Shown: piece after piece, positions 49,031 to 59,300 of the stretch
How the letters are laid out: every line of letters begins with the position of its first letter
How positions within the stretch are numbered: the first letter of the stretch is position 1
Source: Gemmatimonadota bacterium
Lineage (GTDB): Bacteria > Gemmatimonadota > Gemmatimonadetes > Gemmatimonadales > Gemmatimonadaceae
Length of the DNA stretch: 64,000 nucleotides
Direction: 5' to 3'
NCBI GenBank assembly: GCA_027307165.1
Contig: DAHUXM010000034.1
Coordinates: 124,001-188,000 of the forward strand
Program-made: the position numbers and the translations under genes
Notes under the pieces: generated by a model
The model's input: only the letters and a program-made list of their open reading frames with translations
Told to the model about the DNA's origin: nothing
Databases searched by the model: none

Positions 49031-49059
49031 GCCCACGAATGTCGTGGGCTTTCGTGTTT
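49031..49059 (+). terminator. Rho-independent terminator of rpmE
   Basis: Arms gcccacga (49031-49038) and tcgtgggc (49042-49049) with a 3-base loop, then tttcgtgttt. Strong stem and T-rich tail, 26 bases after the rpmE stop. Confidence 0.85.
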
Positions 49060-49151
49060 CCGACAACCGCGCCGGCATCCAGCGGCGTGCCTTCTTCCGC
49101 TAGCTTGATGAGTGATCTTTTGCAGCGCACCACAATGACCGTCCGCCACCC

Positions 49152-50219
49152 ATGAGTCTCAGAGACCGCCTCGTCACCGCCGTCGCACGGGCTGCCGAAG
49201 TGGAGGCCCAGCTGAGTGATCCGGCAACTGCCCGCGATTCCAGACTGCTGGCAGAGCTTGGCCGCGAACATCGCCAGCTCCAGACTGTCACGTCTCTGGC
49301 ACAGCGTCTCGAGCGGGCGGAGCGCGAGCGTGCGGAAGCGCTCGAGCTTGCAGAGTCGGACGACCCCGAGATGGCGTCGGAGGCGCACGCGGAAGAGCAG
49401 CGGCTCACCGACGAGATCGCGCAGATCGAGATAGAGCTCAAGCCGGCGCTCGTACCACCAGATCCGCTCGACGACCGGCCGGCAATCGTTGAGATCCGCG
49501 CCGGTACCGGCGGCGACGAGGCAGCGCTGTTCGCTGCGGAGCTGTGGCGCATGTACACGCGCTACTGTGAGGCGCGCCGCTGGCGCGTCGAGATCATCTC
49601 GCTCTCCGAAGCGACGCTCGGCGGTGTCAAGGAAGTCATCTTCAAGATCATCGGTACTGGCGCATTCGGTGCGATGCGGTGGGAGTCCGGTGTGCACCGC
49701 GTGCAGCGCGTCCCTGTGACCGAGAGCCAGGGAAGAACTCACACGTCTGCGGCGACTGTCGCGGTGTTGCCGGAAGCCGAAGAAGTCGATGTACGCATCG
49801 AGGACAAGGACCTCCGCATCGATGTCTTCCGCTCGTCCGGACCGGGCGGACAGTCGGTGAACACCACCGACTCGGCGGTGCGCATCACGCACATCCCGTC
49901 CGGCATCGTCGTGTCGCAGCAGGATCAGAAGTCGCAGCTGCAGAACAAGATCAAGGGAATGGAAGTTCTGCGGGCGAGACTGCTGGATGCGCGGCTCGCC
50001 GAGCGTGAAGCTGAGCGCGCACGCATGCGCAAGACGCAGGTCGGAACCGGCGACAGATCGGCAAAGATTCGCACGTACAACTTTCCGCAGAGTCGCGTTA
50101 CGGATCATCGCATTGGACTCACCTCGCACGATCTCGCGAGCATCATGAACGGTGGAATCGAGCCATTCATCGACGCACTGCGCATGGCCGACGTCGAGGA
50201 GCGTCTGAGCGGTGAGTGA
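49152..50219 (+). CDS. prfA: Peptide chain release factor 1
   Basis: 355 residues. The stop-codon-reading tripeptide is PVT (in RVPVTESQG), as in RF1 and not SPF as in RF2, so it reads UAA and UAG. GGQ is at residues 232-234 in [12 protein letters not shown]. The N-terminal helical domain is complete. It overlaps prmC by eight bases, the common pairing of release factor and its methylase. Confidence 0.96.
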   Translation: MSLRDRLVTAVARAAEVEAQLSDPATARDSRLLAELGREHRQLQTVTSLAQRLERAERERAEALELAESDDPEMASEAHAEEQRLTDEIAQIEIELKPALVPPDPLDDRPAIVEIRAGTGGDEAALFAAELWRMYTRYCEARRWRVEIISLSEATLGGVKEVIFKIIGTGAFGAMRWESGVHRVQRVPVTESQGRTHTSAATVAVLPEAEEVDVRIEDKDLRIDVFRSSGPGGQSVNTTDSAVRITHIPSGIVVSQQDQKSQLQNKIKGMEVLRARLLDARLAEREAERARMRKTQVGTGDRSAKIRTYNFPQSRVTDHRIGLTSHDLASIMNGGIEPFIDALRMADVEERLSGE

Positions 50220-51090
50220 CATGAGCGGCGGCTTCGCGCGGACCGATGTGCGCAGTGTCGGCGCACTCGCGGTCGAGCTGCAGCTGCTGCTCGGCGACAC
50301 TTCGCCGCGGCTCGCGCAGGACGTGATTGCCGCCCTGCTGGACGTGCCACGGTTCTGGCCTGGTGCCAACGGCAGCGAGGCAGTGGATGATTCGGTTTGC
50401 CACGCCGCGCGGCTCGCGGTCGCACGACTGCGAGCCGGTGCTCCCTTTGCGTATGCGGTGCGCCGCGCCTCGTTCAGGCATCTCACGCTGGACGTGGACG
50501 AACGTGTGCTGATCCCGCGTCCGGAGACCGAGGGGCTGGTCGAGCAGGTGCTGCAGCTTTCGGGCGGCGGGGGCGGTACAGCCGTCGACATCGGGACGGG
50601 TTCGGGTGCGATCGCTCTTTCGCTGGCGAGCGAGGGGATCTTCTACCGGGTCGTGGCGACCGATGTGTCGCTGGATGCCCTGGCGGTCGCCAGGCAGAAC
50701 GCCTCCAGGCTGGCCGGAGCGCTACGGGCGCCGGTCGAATTTCGGCATGGAGCGTTGCTTGCCCCGCTAGGAGACGTGCGCGCTTCGGTAATCGTTTCGA
50801 ACCCCCCTTACATTGCATATCATGAGGCCGCCCAGCTTCCGGCTGGTGTGCGGGATTGGGAGCCGGCGCTGGCGTTGTTGAGCGGCGCAGATGGAATGAC
50901 GGCCACTGTGGCGATAATCCGCGGTGCCGCCGATCTGTTGCACGAGGGCGGCATCCTGGCGCTCGAAGTTGATGCGCGGCGAGCTTCGCTCGTCGCCGAA
51001 TCGCTGGCGGTCGATCCGCGATATCGCGAGATCTCCGTACGGCTGGACCTGGCGGGGCGCGAGCGATTCGTCATCGCGCGACGCTCCTAG
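50212..51090 (+). CDS. prmC: Release factor glutamine methyltransferase PrmC
   Basis: 292 residues. Has [15 protein letters not shown], the AdoMet loop [15 protein letters not shown] and the catalytic NPPYIAYHE. It methylates the Gln of the GGQ motif in RF1 and RF2. GTG 50212 precedes the end of prfA. The N-terminal helical domain is intact. Confidence 0.94.
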   Translation: MSDMSGGFARTDVRSVGALAVELQLLLGDTSPRLAQDVIAALLDVPRFWPGANGSEAVDDSVCHAARLAVARLRAGAPFAYAVRRASFRHLTLDVDERVLIPRPETEGLVEQVLQLSGGGGGTAVDIGTGSGAIALSLASEGIFYRVVATDVSLDALAVARQNASRLAGALRAPVEFRHGALLAPLGDVRASVIVSNPPYIAYHEAAQLPAGVRDWEPALALLSGADGMTATVAIIRGAADLLHEGGILALEVDARRASLVAESLAVDPRYREISVRLDLAGRERFVIARRS

Positions 51091-51099
51091 GAGGTACGT

Positions 51100-51456
51100 G
51101 TGGCACTGGAAGACAAGGCTCGTGAGCTGGGCAGAATCATCGGTCAGAGCGACGAATACCGCGCCGTGACTCGTGCGAATGAAGCGCTGGCGGCAGACGG
51201 CGAAGCCACTGCTTTATTGCGGCAGATGGAAGGGCTCAGGCGCGAGGCGCAGGCCATGATGCAGCGTGGCGACGAGCCGACGGACGATATGGAGAAGCAG
51301 CTCGACGCGCTTCTGACCAAGGTTCAGACCAATCCGTCCTATCAGCGGGTCGCGGTCGCACAGGAGAATCTGGACAAGGTCATGCGCCACGTGAATGACT
51401 GGATCACCGACGGGATCCAGAAAGGCGCACAGAGTTCCATTATCACGCTCGGCTGA
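51100..51456 (+). CDS. YlbF/YmcA-family protein (118 aa)
   Basis: All-helical pattern of the Com_YlbF family (ALEDKARELGRIIGQSDEYR, VTRANEALAADGEATALLR, QTNPSYQRVAVAQENLDKVM). In Bacillus the family forms an RNA-processing complex with YaaT and YmcA; outside Firmicutes the job is not clear. Starts at GTG nine bases after prmC with AGGAGG upstream, and ten bases before tmk, so it belongs to this translation and DNA-precursor operon. Confidence 0.85.
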   Translation: MALEDKARELGRIIGQSDEYRAVTRANEALAADGEATALLRQMEGLRREAQAMMQRGDEPTDDMEKQLDALLTKVQTNPSYQRVAVAQENLDKVMRHVNDWITDGIQKGAQSSIITLG

Positions 51457-51466
51457 GCAACGTACG

Positions 51467-52156
51467 GTGAATCGCGGAGAGCTCATAGTCCTCGAGGGGG
51501 CCGAAGGGGTAGGCAAGACGACGCAAGCGCGCCGGCTTGTCGCAGAGCTTACGCGTAGTGGACTGGATTGCGTCCATGTTCGTGAGCCGGGCGGGACGTC
51601 GCTGGGCGAGGCGATCCGCGACGTGTTGCTACGACCATTTCGTACCATTGCTCCGACGGCGGAGGCGCTGCTGTTCATGGCGTCACGGGCACAGCTCGTG
51701 AGCGAAAAGATTCAACCAGCTGTGATCGCTGGCAACGTGGTGGTGCTGGATCGGTTCTTTCTCTCGACTTACGCCTATCAGATTCACGGACGCGGTCTTC
51801 CCGCGAACGAAGTGCGTGCGGCAAACCACCTGGCTGTCGGAAACCTGGTCCCCACGGTTACGGTCGTGCTTCATCTTCCTGACAACGACGGCCTCGCACG
51901 CGCGGGCAAGCGTTCAGGACACGATTACATGGAACAGCTGGGCGATGAATTTCATGCGCGCGTCGGTGCTGCCTTCGACGATTTCGCAACACCTGACTGG
52001 CAGCGGCGCCATCCGGAGTGCGGTCCGATCGTCAGTATCGATGCGGGTGGATCACCCGACGATGTGTTTCGTCGCATCGTCGCTGCGATCGGTGTCTACG
52101 CGCCGCGACTTGGCGTCGAGCTGACAGCCGCGCTGGAGCAGGAGGTAGCGAAGTGA
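51467..52156 (+). CDS. tmk: Thymidylate kinase
   Basis: 229 residues from GTG 51467; a longer frame starting at 51395 overlaps the previous gene and is not favoured. P-loop GAEGVGKTT (residues 11-19), DR motif VVVLDRFFLSTYAYQ, and the LID region HLPDNDGLARAGKRSG are present. It phosphorylates dTMP. Its stop overlaps the next GTG as GTGA. Confidence 0.94.
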   Translation: MNRGELIVLEGAEGVGKTTQARRLVAELTRSGLDCVHVREPGGTSLGEAIRDVLLRPFRTIAPTAEALLFMASRAQLVSEKIQPAVIAGNVVVLDRFFLSTYAYQIHGRGLPANEVRAANHLAVGNLVPTVTVVLHLPDNDGLARAGKRSGHDYMEQLGDEFHARVGAAFDDFATPDWQRRHPECGPIVSIDAGGSPDDVFRRIVAAIGVYAPRLGVELTAALEQEVAK

Positions 52157-53745
52157 GCAACGGAAGGACACGCCCCAAGACGATCGTGCTTGCCGCGATT
52201 CTCGCGCTAGCTCTCGTGGCGGGTGCATGGATGTTTCAGCGTGGCACCGTCACCACCAGGGTGAACGGCACGAGACTGTTCTCTCAGGTAAGTGCGATCG
52301 TACGCGACAACTACGTCGACACGGTCAGCGACACGCGCATGTACCAGCTCGCACTGGATGGAATGTTGTCCGAGCTGGATGATCCGTACGACACGTATCT
52401 CACGCCGGAGCGGCTGGACAACCTGTCGGAGCGAACGTCGGGAAGTTACGCCGGCATCGGGCTGCAGGTGGACGTGCGCGACGGATCGCTCGTTGTCGTC
52501 AACCCGTTGCCCGGCGGACCGGGTGAGAAGGCTGGCATTCTCACGGGCGACCGCATCGTGCAGATCGACGGGAAGACTGTCAGCGGATGGACGGCCGAGG
52601 AGGTGCAGAAGCTGTTGCGTGGCGTGCCGGGGTCGGTTGTCGAGATTGCAATTCAGCATGCCGGCTCGGCGACTCCAGTGACGCTGAAGCTTACACGCGC
52701 CGCGATTCATCACAGTGCGATCAAACGCGCAGCGTTGCTTCCAGCCGGCGTCGGCTACGTTGCGTTGAGCGTCTTCAGCGATTCGACGGCGCGCGAGCTC
52801 GCGGCAACGGTCGATTCGCTGGTCCATGCCGGCGCGACATCGCTGACGCTGGATCTGCGCTCCAACCCAGGCGGGCTGCTGGATCAGGGCGTTGCGGTGG
52901 CGGATCTCTTTCTGGATCGTGGCGAGCGCGTTGCGAGCACTGCGGGACGTGACTCCAGCGACAACGTGGTGTTCACCGATACCGCGGCGCAGCGGTGGCC
53001 AAAGCTTACGATCGCCATACTCGTGGACGACAAATCCGCGAGTGCTGCAGAAGTTGTCGCAGGTGCGTTGCAGGATCATGACCGCGCGGTCGTGCTTGGG
53101 ATGACGACGTACGGCAAGGGAAGCGTGCAGCACATATTCCCGGTAACGGCTGGTGGCGCGGTACGCCTGACCACGGCTCGGTGGCGCACGCCGCTCGGTC
53201 GATTCATCTCTCGTCCTCCGCCGAACTCGACCGCGGATAACGGCGATTCCGAGCCTGCGCGTCCCAAGTACCGTACCGATGGCGGCCGCACAGTTCTCGG
53301 TGGCGGGGGAATTACGCCCGACGTCACGATTGCCGACACCACTGCATCGCCGGAGAATCTGGCGCTCATGCGCGCGCTGGGAATGAATGTGTCGCGGTTT
53401 CATGACGCGCTGACAGGCTACGCACTGGAGATCAAGGCAACCAACGCGATCAAGTCGCCGGACTTCACCGTCACGCCGGCCATGCTCGACGAGATCTACA
53501 AGCGCATGCAGGCCCGCTCGGTCGATGTCCCTCGCAGCACTTACGATGACGCGGCACCGTTGGTCTCCCGCCTGTTCGCATATGAAGTTGCGCGGTACGT
53601 CTTCGGCGCGGAAGCCGAGTTCCGGAGAAAGGCACAGGATGATCGGGTGTTGATCGCAGCGCAGCGCCTGCTTGGTGCTTCGCGTTCGCAGGCCGACGCG
53701 CTGCACAGAGCGGGAGAGATGCAGCACGCCGGACCGAGTGAGTGA
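52153..53745 (+). CDS. C-terminal processing peptidase (S41 family, PDZ-containing)
   Basis: 530 residues from GTG 52153. N-terminal membrane anchor (TIVLAAILALALVAGAWMF), helix bundle (RDNYVDTVSDTRMYQLALDG), PDZ domain (PLPGGPGEKAGILTGDRIVQ), then the protease with SASAAEVV (Ser297) and TTYGKGSVQ (Lys322), 25 residues apart as in Tsp/CtpA. The C-terminal 130 residues beyond the core are helical and may bind substrate. It cuts proteins in the periplasm. Confidence 0.92.
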   Translation: MSNGRTRPKTIVLAAILALALVAGAWMFQRGTVTTRVNGTRLFSQVSAIVRDNYVDTVSDTRMYQLALDGMLSELDDPYDTYLTPERLDNLSERTSGSYAGIGLQVDVRDGSLVVVNPLPGGPGEKAGILTGDRIVQIDGKTVSGWTAEEVQKLLRGVPGSVVEIAIQHAGSATPVTLKLTRAAIHHSAIKRAALLPAGVGYVALSVFSDSTARELAATVDSLVHAGATSLTLDLRSNPGGLLDQGVAVADLFLDRGERVASTAGRDSSDNVVFTDTAAQRWPKLTIAILVDDKSASAAEVVAGALQDHDRAVVLGMTTYGKGSVQHIFPVTAGGAVRLTTARWRTPLGRFISRPPPNSTADNGDSEPARPKYRTDGGRTVLGGGGITPDVTIADTTASPENLALMRALGMNVSRFHDALTGYALEIKATNAIKSPDFTVTPAMLDEIYKRMQARSVDVPRSTYDDAAPLVSRLFAYEVARYVFGAEAEFRRKAQDDRVLIAAQRLLGASRSQADALHRAGEMQHAGPSE

Positions 53746-54599
53746 GCGAGCGAATTTTCATCATCGGGGCCGGCAAGGTCGGGCGCGGCCTCGCCTATGC
53801 GTTCAGAAGTGCGGGTTTGCAGGTGTTGGGCGTACACGCACGAACGCCACGCGATGGTGCGACGACGAGCGGAGAATATCCGCGCGTGATGAGCGAGGCC
53901 AACGTCATAATCCTGGCAGTTTCGGACAGTGAGCTCGACGCGGCGTGTCACACGCTCGCGCTCGTCGCACGCGAAAAGGGGTCACCCATGACGCACGGCA
54001 CGATCGTGCTTCATACATCCGGCACCGTTACGCCGCCGGCCCTGGAGGAGCTCAGGAGCGCGGGCTCACCAGGTGGGACGTTTCACCCACTCGCGCCATT
54101 TTCCACGGCTGAGCGAGGAGCAGCGGCGCTACACGACGGGTGGGTCGGGATCGACGGCGATCCGACCGCGTGCGCTGCGGCACGCAGACTGGCAGCCGCG
54201 ATCGGCGCCAGAACGGTGAACATTCCATCGAATGGAAAGGCGTTGTACCACGCCGCGGCCGTCATGGCGTCCAATTTTCCTGTCGTACTCGCAGCACTGG
54301 CCGCGCGCATTCTGACACACGCTGGGGTCGAGGAGCGCACGGCGGAGCAGGTGGTGCAGCGGCTCATGGCTGGCGCGGTGTCGAATCTCGAGCACGGATC
54401 ACCGCGCAACGTTCTCACCGGGCCCGCGGCCCGCGGTGATGCGGAAGGAATCGCTGCCCATCGTGCCGCGCTGCGCGACGACCCGGAGTCGCTCGCAGTC
54501 TACGATGCGCTGACGCGCGCCGCGGCGCGCTTAACCGCCGACCATGCCGCCACCATCGATGACGCGAACGTTGGGCGGCGGAGTGAACTGAAACGTTGA
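53742..54599 (+). CDS. DUF2520 / Rossmann-like NAD(P)-binding protein
   Basis: 285 residues. N-terminal Rossmann motif RIFIIGAGKVGRGLAYAFRS, then NVIILAVSDSELDAA and TFHPLAPFSTAERG (conserved in the family), and a C-terminal helical domain (ALYHAAAVMASNFPVVLAAL, GPAARGDAEGIAAHRAAL) like ketopantoate or pyrroline-carboxylate reductases. Members lie near panC/panD in many genomes and are suspected to be reductases; substrate unknown. It overlaps the convergent LolA-like gene by 69 bases. Confidence 0.85.
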   Translation: MSERIFIIGAGKVGRGLAYAFRSAGLQVLGVHARTPRDGATTSGEYPRVMSEANVIILAVSDSELDAACHTLALVAREKGSPMTHGTIVLHTSGTVTPPALEELRSAGSPGGTFHPLAPFSTAERGAAALHDGWVGIDGDPTACAAARRLAAAIGARTVNIPSNGKALYHAAAVMASNFPVVLAALAARILTHAGVEERTAEQVVQRLMAGAVSNLEHGSPRNVLTGPAARGDAEGIAAHRAALRDDPESLAVYDALTRAAARLTADHAATIDDANVGRRSELKR

Positions 54600-55208
54600 T
54601 CGCGGAATCGTGACGTTCGTCCTGAAGCGCGTCACGGTGATCTTCCTTACGAGCCCGCTCGGCTCGGTCGATTCCAGCTGACGCACCAGTCCGTCCGTGT
54701 CGTCTATCCACAGCGTCGCCTTTGTGAAGAGAGCGGTACGCGACTTCGGTACCAGCGTTACCGCGTGTGTTGCCTCGCCGCTGACGACGCTCGCGCCCGC
54801 GTCGGTGACGTCGTAATTGCTCACGGGCGCCGACAGTATCTGTCCCATCGGGTCGACGAGCATGCCGTTCTCACCCGCCGCCGGAAGTCTGATCACCTGT
54901 CCTGGCGCACTGCTCGGGAGATACACCCAGAGATTCGTTCCGTCGGCGACGATGCGATCGGGATTGGTTCCCCCGAATGAGATCGACAGGTGGTTAGGGC
55001 GACGGCGCATGAGTTCGCCGCTGGACGTCAACGTTCGATCAGTCAGCGGGTTCGTGACCGTCTGATCGAATCGAACCGCGATCGTTTCCGCGTTCGCGTA
55101 CGCTGCGATTGCGCGCTGCAGTGTCGCCTCGGGCCGCTGTGCGCCGAGTGATGCGGTAACGCAGAGCATTGCCGGCGCGAGCACGGACACGATGTAGCAT
55201 GATCTCAT
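54531..55208 (-). CDS. lolA: LolA-like outer-membrane lipoprotein carrier protein
   Basis: 225 residues with signal peptide (residues 1-22). The mature part has the LolA pattern: AIAAYANAETIAVRFDQTVT, SSGELMRRRPNHLSISF, VADGTNLWVYLP and VTLVPKSRTALFTKATLWID, with FQFTPPPNVRVID at the end. It carries lipoproteins across the periplasm to the outer membrane. No LolB or LolCDE gene is in the window. Start ATG 55208. Confidence 0.85.
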   Translation of the reverse strand: MRSCYIVSVLAPAMLCVTASLGAQRPEATLQRAIAAYANAETIAVRFDQTVTNPLTDRTLTSSGELMRRRPNHLSISFGGTNPDRIVADGTNLWVYLPSSAPGQVIRLPAAGENGMLVDPMGQILSAPVSNYDVTDAGASVVSGEATHAVTLVPKSRTALFTKATLWIDDTDGLVRQLESTEPSGLVRKITVTRFRTNVTIPRSTFQFTPPPNVRVIDGGGMVGG

Positions 55209-55259
55209 GGCTATCGTGTACCCGCCCGGGGGCCTACCGTTCCGCTGGGCGATTGCGTG

Positions 55260-56294
55260 TCACAGCTCTGGTGAAGGGGGCAGCGCACGGCCAATCGCCA
55301 GAGCCACGCCGCGGAGCTCGATCATGAGATCGGCGAACTGCTTGGGATACAGCGACTGCGCACCGTCCGAGAGTGCGCGATCCGGCTCGGGGTGCATCTC
55401 CACGATGATGCCGTCCGCGCCAGCCGCAACCGCTGCACGCGCCATCGGTGTCACCATGTCCCGCAGTCCCGTGCCATGACTTGGATCGGCGACGATCGGA
55501 AGGTGCGACAGCTCGTGCACCATTGGAATGGAAGTGAGGTCGAACATGTTACGCACAGCAGGGTCGAAGGTCCGAACTCCGCGCTCGCACAGAATCACCT
55601 GGCTGTTGCCCTCGGCGAGGATGTACTCGGCGCTGAGCAGGAGATCCGAGATCGTCGCGGCCATGCCGCGCTTCAGCAAAACAGGCCGGCCGAGTTTCCC
55701 GACAGTCTTGAGCAGCGAATAATTCTGCATGTTGCGCGCGCCTATCTGAATGCAGTCGGCGTGCTCTCCAACCAGTCGCGCTCCCTCATCGTCCATCGCT
55801 TCGGTCACGATTGGAAGCCCGGTCTCTTCGCGCGCCCGAACCAGCAGCTTCAGGCCCTCCACGCCGAGGCCCTGAAACGCATATGGCGAGCTGCGTGGCT
55901 TGAATGCGCCGCCGCGAAGCGCCGTTCCGCCGGCGTCGCGCACCAGCTCGGCAGCGCGAATGATCTGCGCTTCCGATTCAACAGAGCATGGTCCCGCTAT
56001 CACGGGCACATCCTTCCCGCCGAACGAGACCCCGGGCGCAATGGTGACTACGGTCGACTCGGGCCGCCATTCGCGCGACACCTGCTTGTACGGCTGCGTT
56101 ACGTGAATGATTCGCACGACGCTCGGCAACGCTTCGATCCGACCCGCATCGACGCGTCCATCGTTGCCGACGAGTCCTACCGCCGTGCGCTGCGCACCGG
56201 GCATCGGATGCGCGACGTACCCCATCTCGTTTATGACCGCAACTACGCGCTCGACGTCCGCCGCAGGCGCGCCATGGCGCATGACTACAAGCAT
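55260..56294 (-). CDS. aroF: 3-deoxy-7-phosphoheptulonate synthase, type Ibeta
   Basis: 344 residues from ATG 56294 (a start at 56330 is less likely). The N-terminal 75 residues (LVVMRHGAPAADVERVVAVI) form the ferredoxin-like regulatory domain. The barrel has VPVIAGPCSVESEAQI, GGAFKPRSSPYAFQGLG, IQIGARNMQNYSLLKTVG, VLLKRGMAATISDLL and PIVADPSHGTGLRDMV. It makes DAHP, the first step of the shikimate pathway. The regulatory domain suggests feedback inhibition by Tyr or Phe. Confidence 0.93.
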   Translation of the reverse strand: MLVVMRHGAPAADVERVVAVINEMGYVAHPMPGAQRTAVGLVGNDGRVDAGRIEALPSVVRIIHVTQPYKQVSREWRPESTVVTIAPGVSFGGKDVPVIAGPCSVESEAQIIRAAELVRDAGGTALRGGAFKPRSSPYAFQGLGVEGLKLLVRAREETGLPIVTEAMDDEGARLVGEHADCIQIGARNMQNYSLLKTVGKLGRPVLLKRGMAATISDLLLSAEYILAEGNSQVILCERGVRTFDPAVRNMFDLTSIPMVHELSHLPIVADPSHGTGLRDMVTPMARAAVAAGADGIIVEMHPEPDRALSDGAQSLYPKQFADLMIELRGVALAIGRALPPSPEL

Positions 56295-56353
56295 GATGCT
56301 CTCGATCTCAGGTATGGCGCCGAACCGCACACGGCGTGGCGCCGTTCAGTCAA

Positions 56354-59300
56354 TCAAACTCCAGCCGTCGCCGGCTCGGCCTTTGCGGCAGGTATGGATC
56401 CGGCTATCGCCTCTTCGACCGCAGGGCCGCGCAATCGCACACTGACGATGGACGACACGCCGGGCTCCTGCATGGTTACACCGTACACCGCATCAGCCGA
56501 TTCGGTCGTGGTGCGCGGGTTGTGCGTGATCACGATGAACTGCGTGTTCGCCTTGAACTCGTTCAACATCCGCACGAACCGTCCGATGTTCGCATCGTCC
56601 AGCGGAGCGTCCACCTCGTCCATGAGGCAGAACGGGCTCGGCTTCATGAGGAAGATGCCGAACAGCAGGGACAGCGCAACCAGTGCACGCTCACCGCTAG
56701 AGAGCAGATGGATTCGCTGCGTCTTCTTGCCTCGCGGAGATGCGTGGATCTCGATGTCGCTGTCGAGTGGCGCATCGGGATTCTGCAGACGCACGTCGCA
56801 GTCGCCGCCGCCGAACAACGTCATGAATATGTGCCGGAAATTCTCGCGCACCTGCACGAACGTGGTGAGGAACAGCTCTCGCGCCGTCGCATCGATCTCC
56901 CGGATCGCCTGCTGCAGCTTGGCCCGCGCTTCGTCCAGATCTGCACGCTGCTGGCGCAGAAATTCAACGGCCTTGCTCTCCTCCTGATGCTCCTCGATCG
57001 CAAGCGGATTGACCTGGCCGAGCGACTCGAGCTGCGCACGGAGATCGGCGGCTTCGGCCCGCAGCGAATCGTCTTCGTCTTCCAGCTGGACGCATTCAGC
57101 CATCAATTCATCCAGCGGTCGCCGCCATTCGGTTTCCAACCGCTCGCGAATCGCGGTGCGGCGGCCGGATAGCTCGGTGTAGCGCAGCTCCGCGGCATGA
57201 AGCTGATCGGAGATATTCGCAGCCTCCCGCCGCACCTGGTCGAGCGCATGATCCGCTTCCGATAGTCTCTCGTCCGCCAGCCGCACCGCACGCTCCGCGT
57301 CGGACAACTGGGCTTCGGTATCGCGCAGTACGCCATCGCGTGCTTCGAGATCGAGTGCCCAGTCGGCAAGTTGCGAGGTGAGCGCGGCATCATCCTGCGA
57401 AAGCGTGCTCAGCTCCGACTGCAGCGCAGAGAGACGCGATATTGCCATCGTCTCTTCCTCGCGAAGACGGCGCTCGCGGTCGGTGACGACCTGCAGCCTG
57501 GCCTGCGCCTGCGCCTGCTGTACCTGGGCCGCGGTGCGCAGCTCGCGCGTATGATCGTGCGAACTCTCCGCCTCGCTCAATGCACGACGAAGCTCCAGCA
57601 GCGTCGCGTCGTGTGCATGCACCGCATCGTTGATGCGTCCGATCTCAGCCTCGATCTCCGTGGCGCGCTGCACCAGTGCCTCCGCGCGCTCGGAGAGTTT
57701 GGCGAGGGCAACATCCGCCTCGGTCACTTCGCGCGTGGCACGCTGATGACGGCGCAGAATCTCATTCACGCCCTCCTCCGCATGACGCGCCTCACGCGCG
57801 GCGATGGCAGCAGCGTCCGCGGCAGCAGCAGATGCCTGCATTGCAACATCGAGCGTTTCACGCGCACCGCTCGCGATCGCAGCGGCGTTCCGAAGGTTTG
57901 CGGCGGCGGTCTCCATCTCACGCGTGATATCGGTGAGCTCCGCGCGACGACGCAGAGGTCCGGGGCCAGCTACACTGGCTGGCAGCCATACCGCACCGCG
58001 CGCGTCGACGAACGCCGTGGCCTCCTCGACCGCGCGAACGTCGCCGAGCAGTGCGCGCACCCAGCCCGCGGCTACAGGGTCGGTCGCATTGACGAGCGTG
58101 GCGAGATCGTCGGGTGCGGTTTGCGAGGTCGAGGCGAACGTCGCATCGACGGGAAGCAACAGCAGCGGGCCCGGCTGTGTGGCGACGTGCCACGCACGGA
58201 TCGTGTCGGCGGCTGCGCGGTCGCGCACCAGCACTGCATGCACCGTCGCGCCCAGATATCGCTCGATCAGTGCGGCAGGAACGGATCCCGCACTGATGTA
58301 ATCGCTGAGCGGGCCGAGAATGGCTCCGTCGGCAAACTTGCCACGCTCGCGCAGCAATTTTGCCGCCGCGGGCGCCAGGCCCACTCGCTCGCGCTCGAGT
58401 GCCTGGAGCGCGTGTGCACGGCCTTCCAGCGCGGCGTGCGCTTCTTCCGCGCGGAGTGCATCGCTGCGTGCTACAGAATCGGCCTCGCGCGCTGCTCGAA
58501 CATCGGCTTCGGCGGAGTCGCGAATTTCGGCGGTCTCCACCACGCGAACGCGCGCCACGTCCAGAGCGACGCGGGCATCCTCGACTTCCCGCGCAACGAG
58601 CTCCGCGGCATCGAACAACTGCAACTGCTCGTTCCTTATCGCCTCGTGACGGCGGAGCACATCCTGTCGCTCGCGCTCTGCAGCGTCGCGGTCCATCGTC
58701 AGACGATGGACCTGCTCACGCAGCTCACGCGCGCGCCGCTCGGCCTGCTCCACAGCGCCGCGCGCTGCCGAGAGTGCCGTTCGGGCGATTTCCTCGCTGG
58801 TGGTGCGCTCGCTTAGCTGCTCGCTGAGCGCGGAGAGCTCCGCCTCCAGCTGAGCGCGCGAAGCGGCTGCTTCCGACAGCTCGGACTCGACGCGCTGCGC
58901 AGTATCGCCGCGCTCGCGCCGCTCTTCTTCCGCACGCTCGCGATGAGCAGCCGCGTTACGGCGACGCTCTTCAGCGACGGCGATCTCGCCGCGAAGCTGT
59001 TGTGCACGCTCCCGTTGTTCGGCAACGAGGCGCGCGAGCTCGCTACGCCCGCCCTCGGCAGTCGCGCGTGCAGCGTGTGCGGTATCGCGTGCGCCTTCTG
59101 CTGCAAACACACGCTCGTGCTCCGTCGGGGCTGACTCACGCAGCGCGGCGAGGCGGTCGCGAAGCTCGTCCAGCTCGGTGCTCCAGGCCGCCATCTCGCG
59201 GGCTGCGAGCGTGATGTCGACTGAAAACCGGCGACTCGTCAGCTCCGCGTGTCGTTCGGCGCGCTTGCGCTGCCGGGCGAGAGAGCGGACGTGACTTTCC

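Noticed and set aside
52207-53727. 506-codon minus-strand frame opposite the S41 protease
   Set aside because: Protease motifs with correct Ser-Lys spacing are on the plus strand; the reverse reading is Arg/His-rich without pattern.
55392-56987. 531-codon plus-strand frame over DAHP synthase and smc ends
   Set aside because: It crosses two well-identified minus-strand genes and has no start signal.
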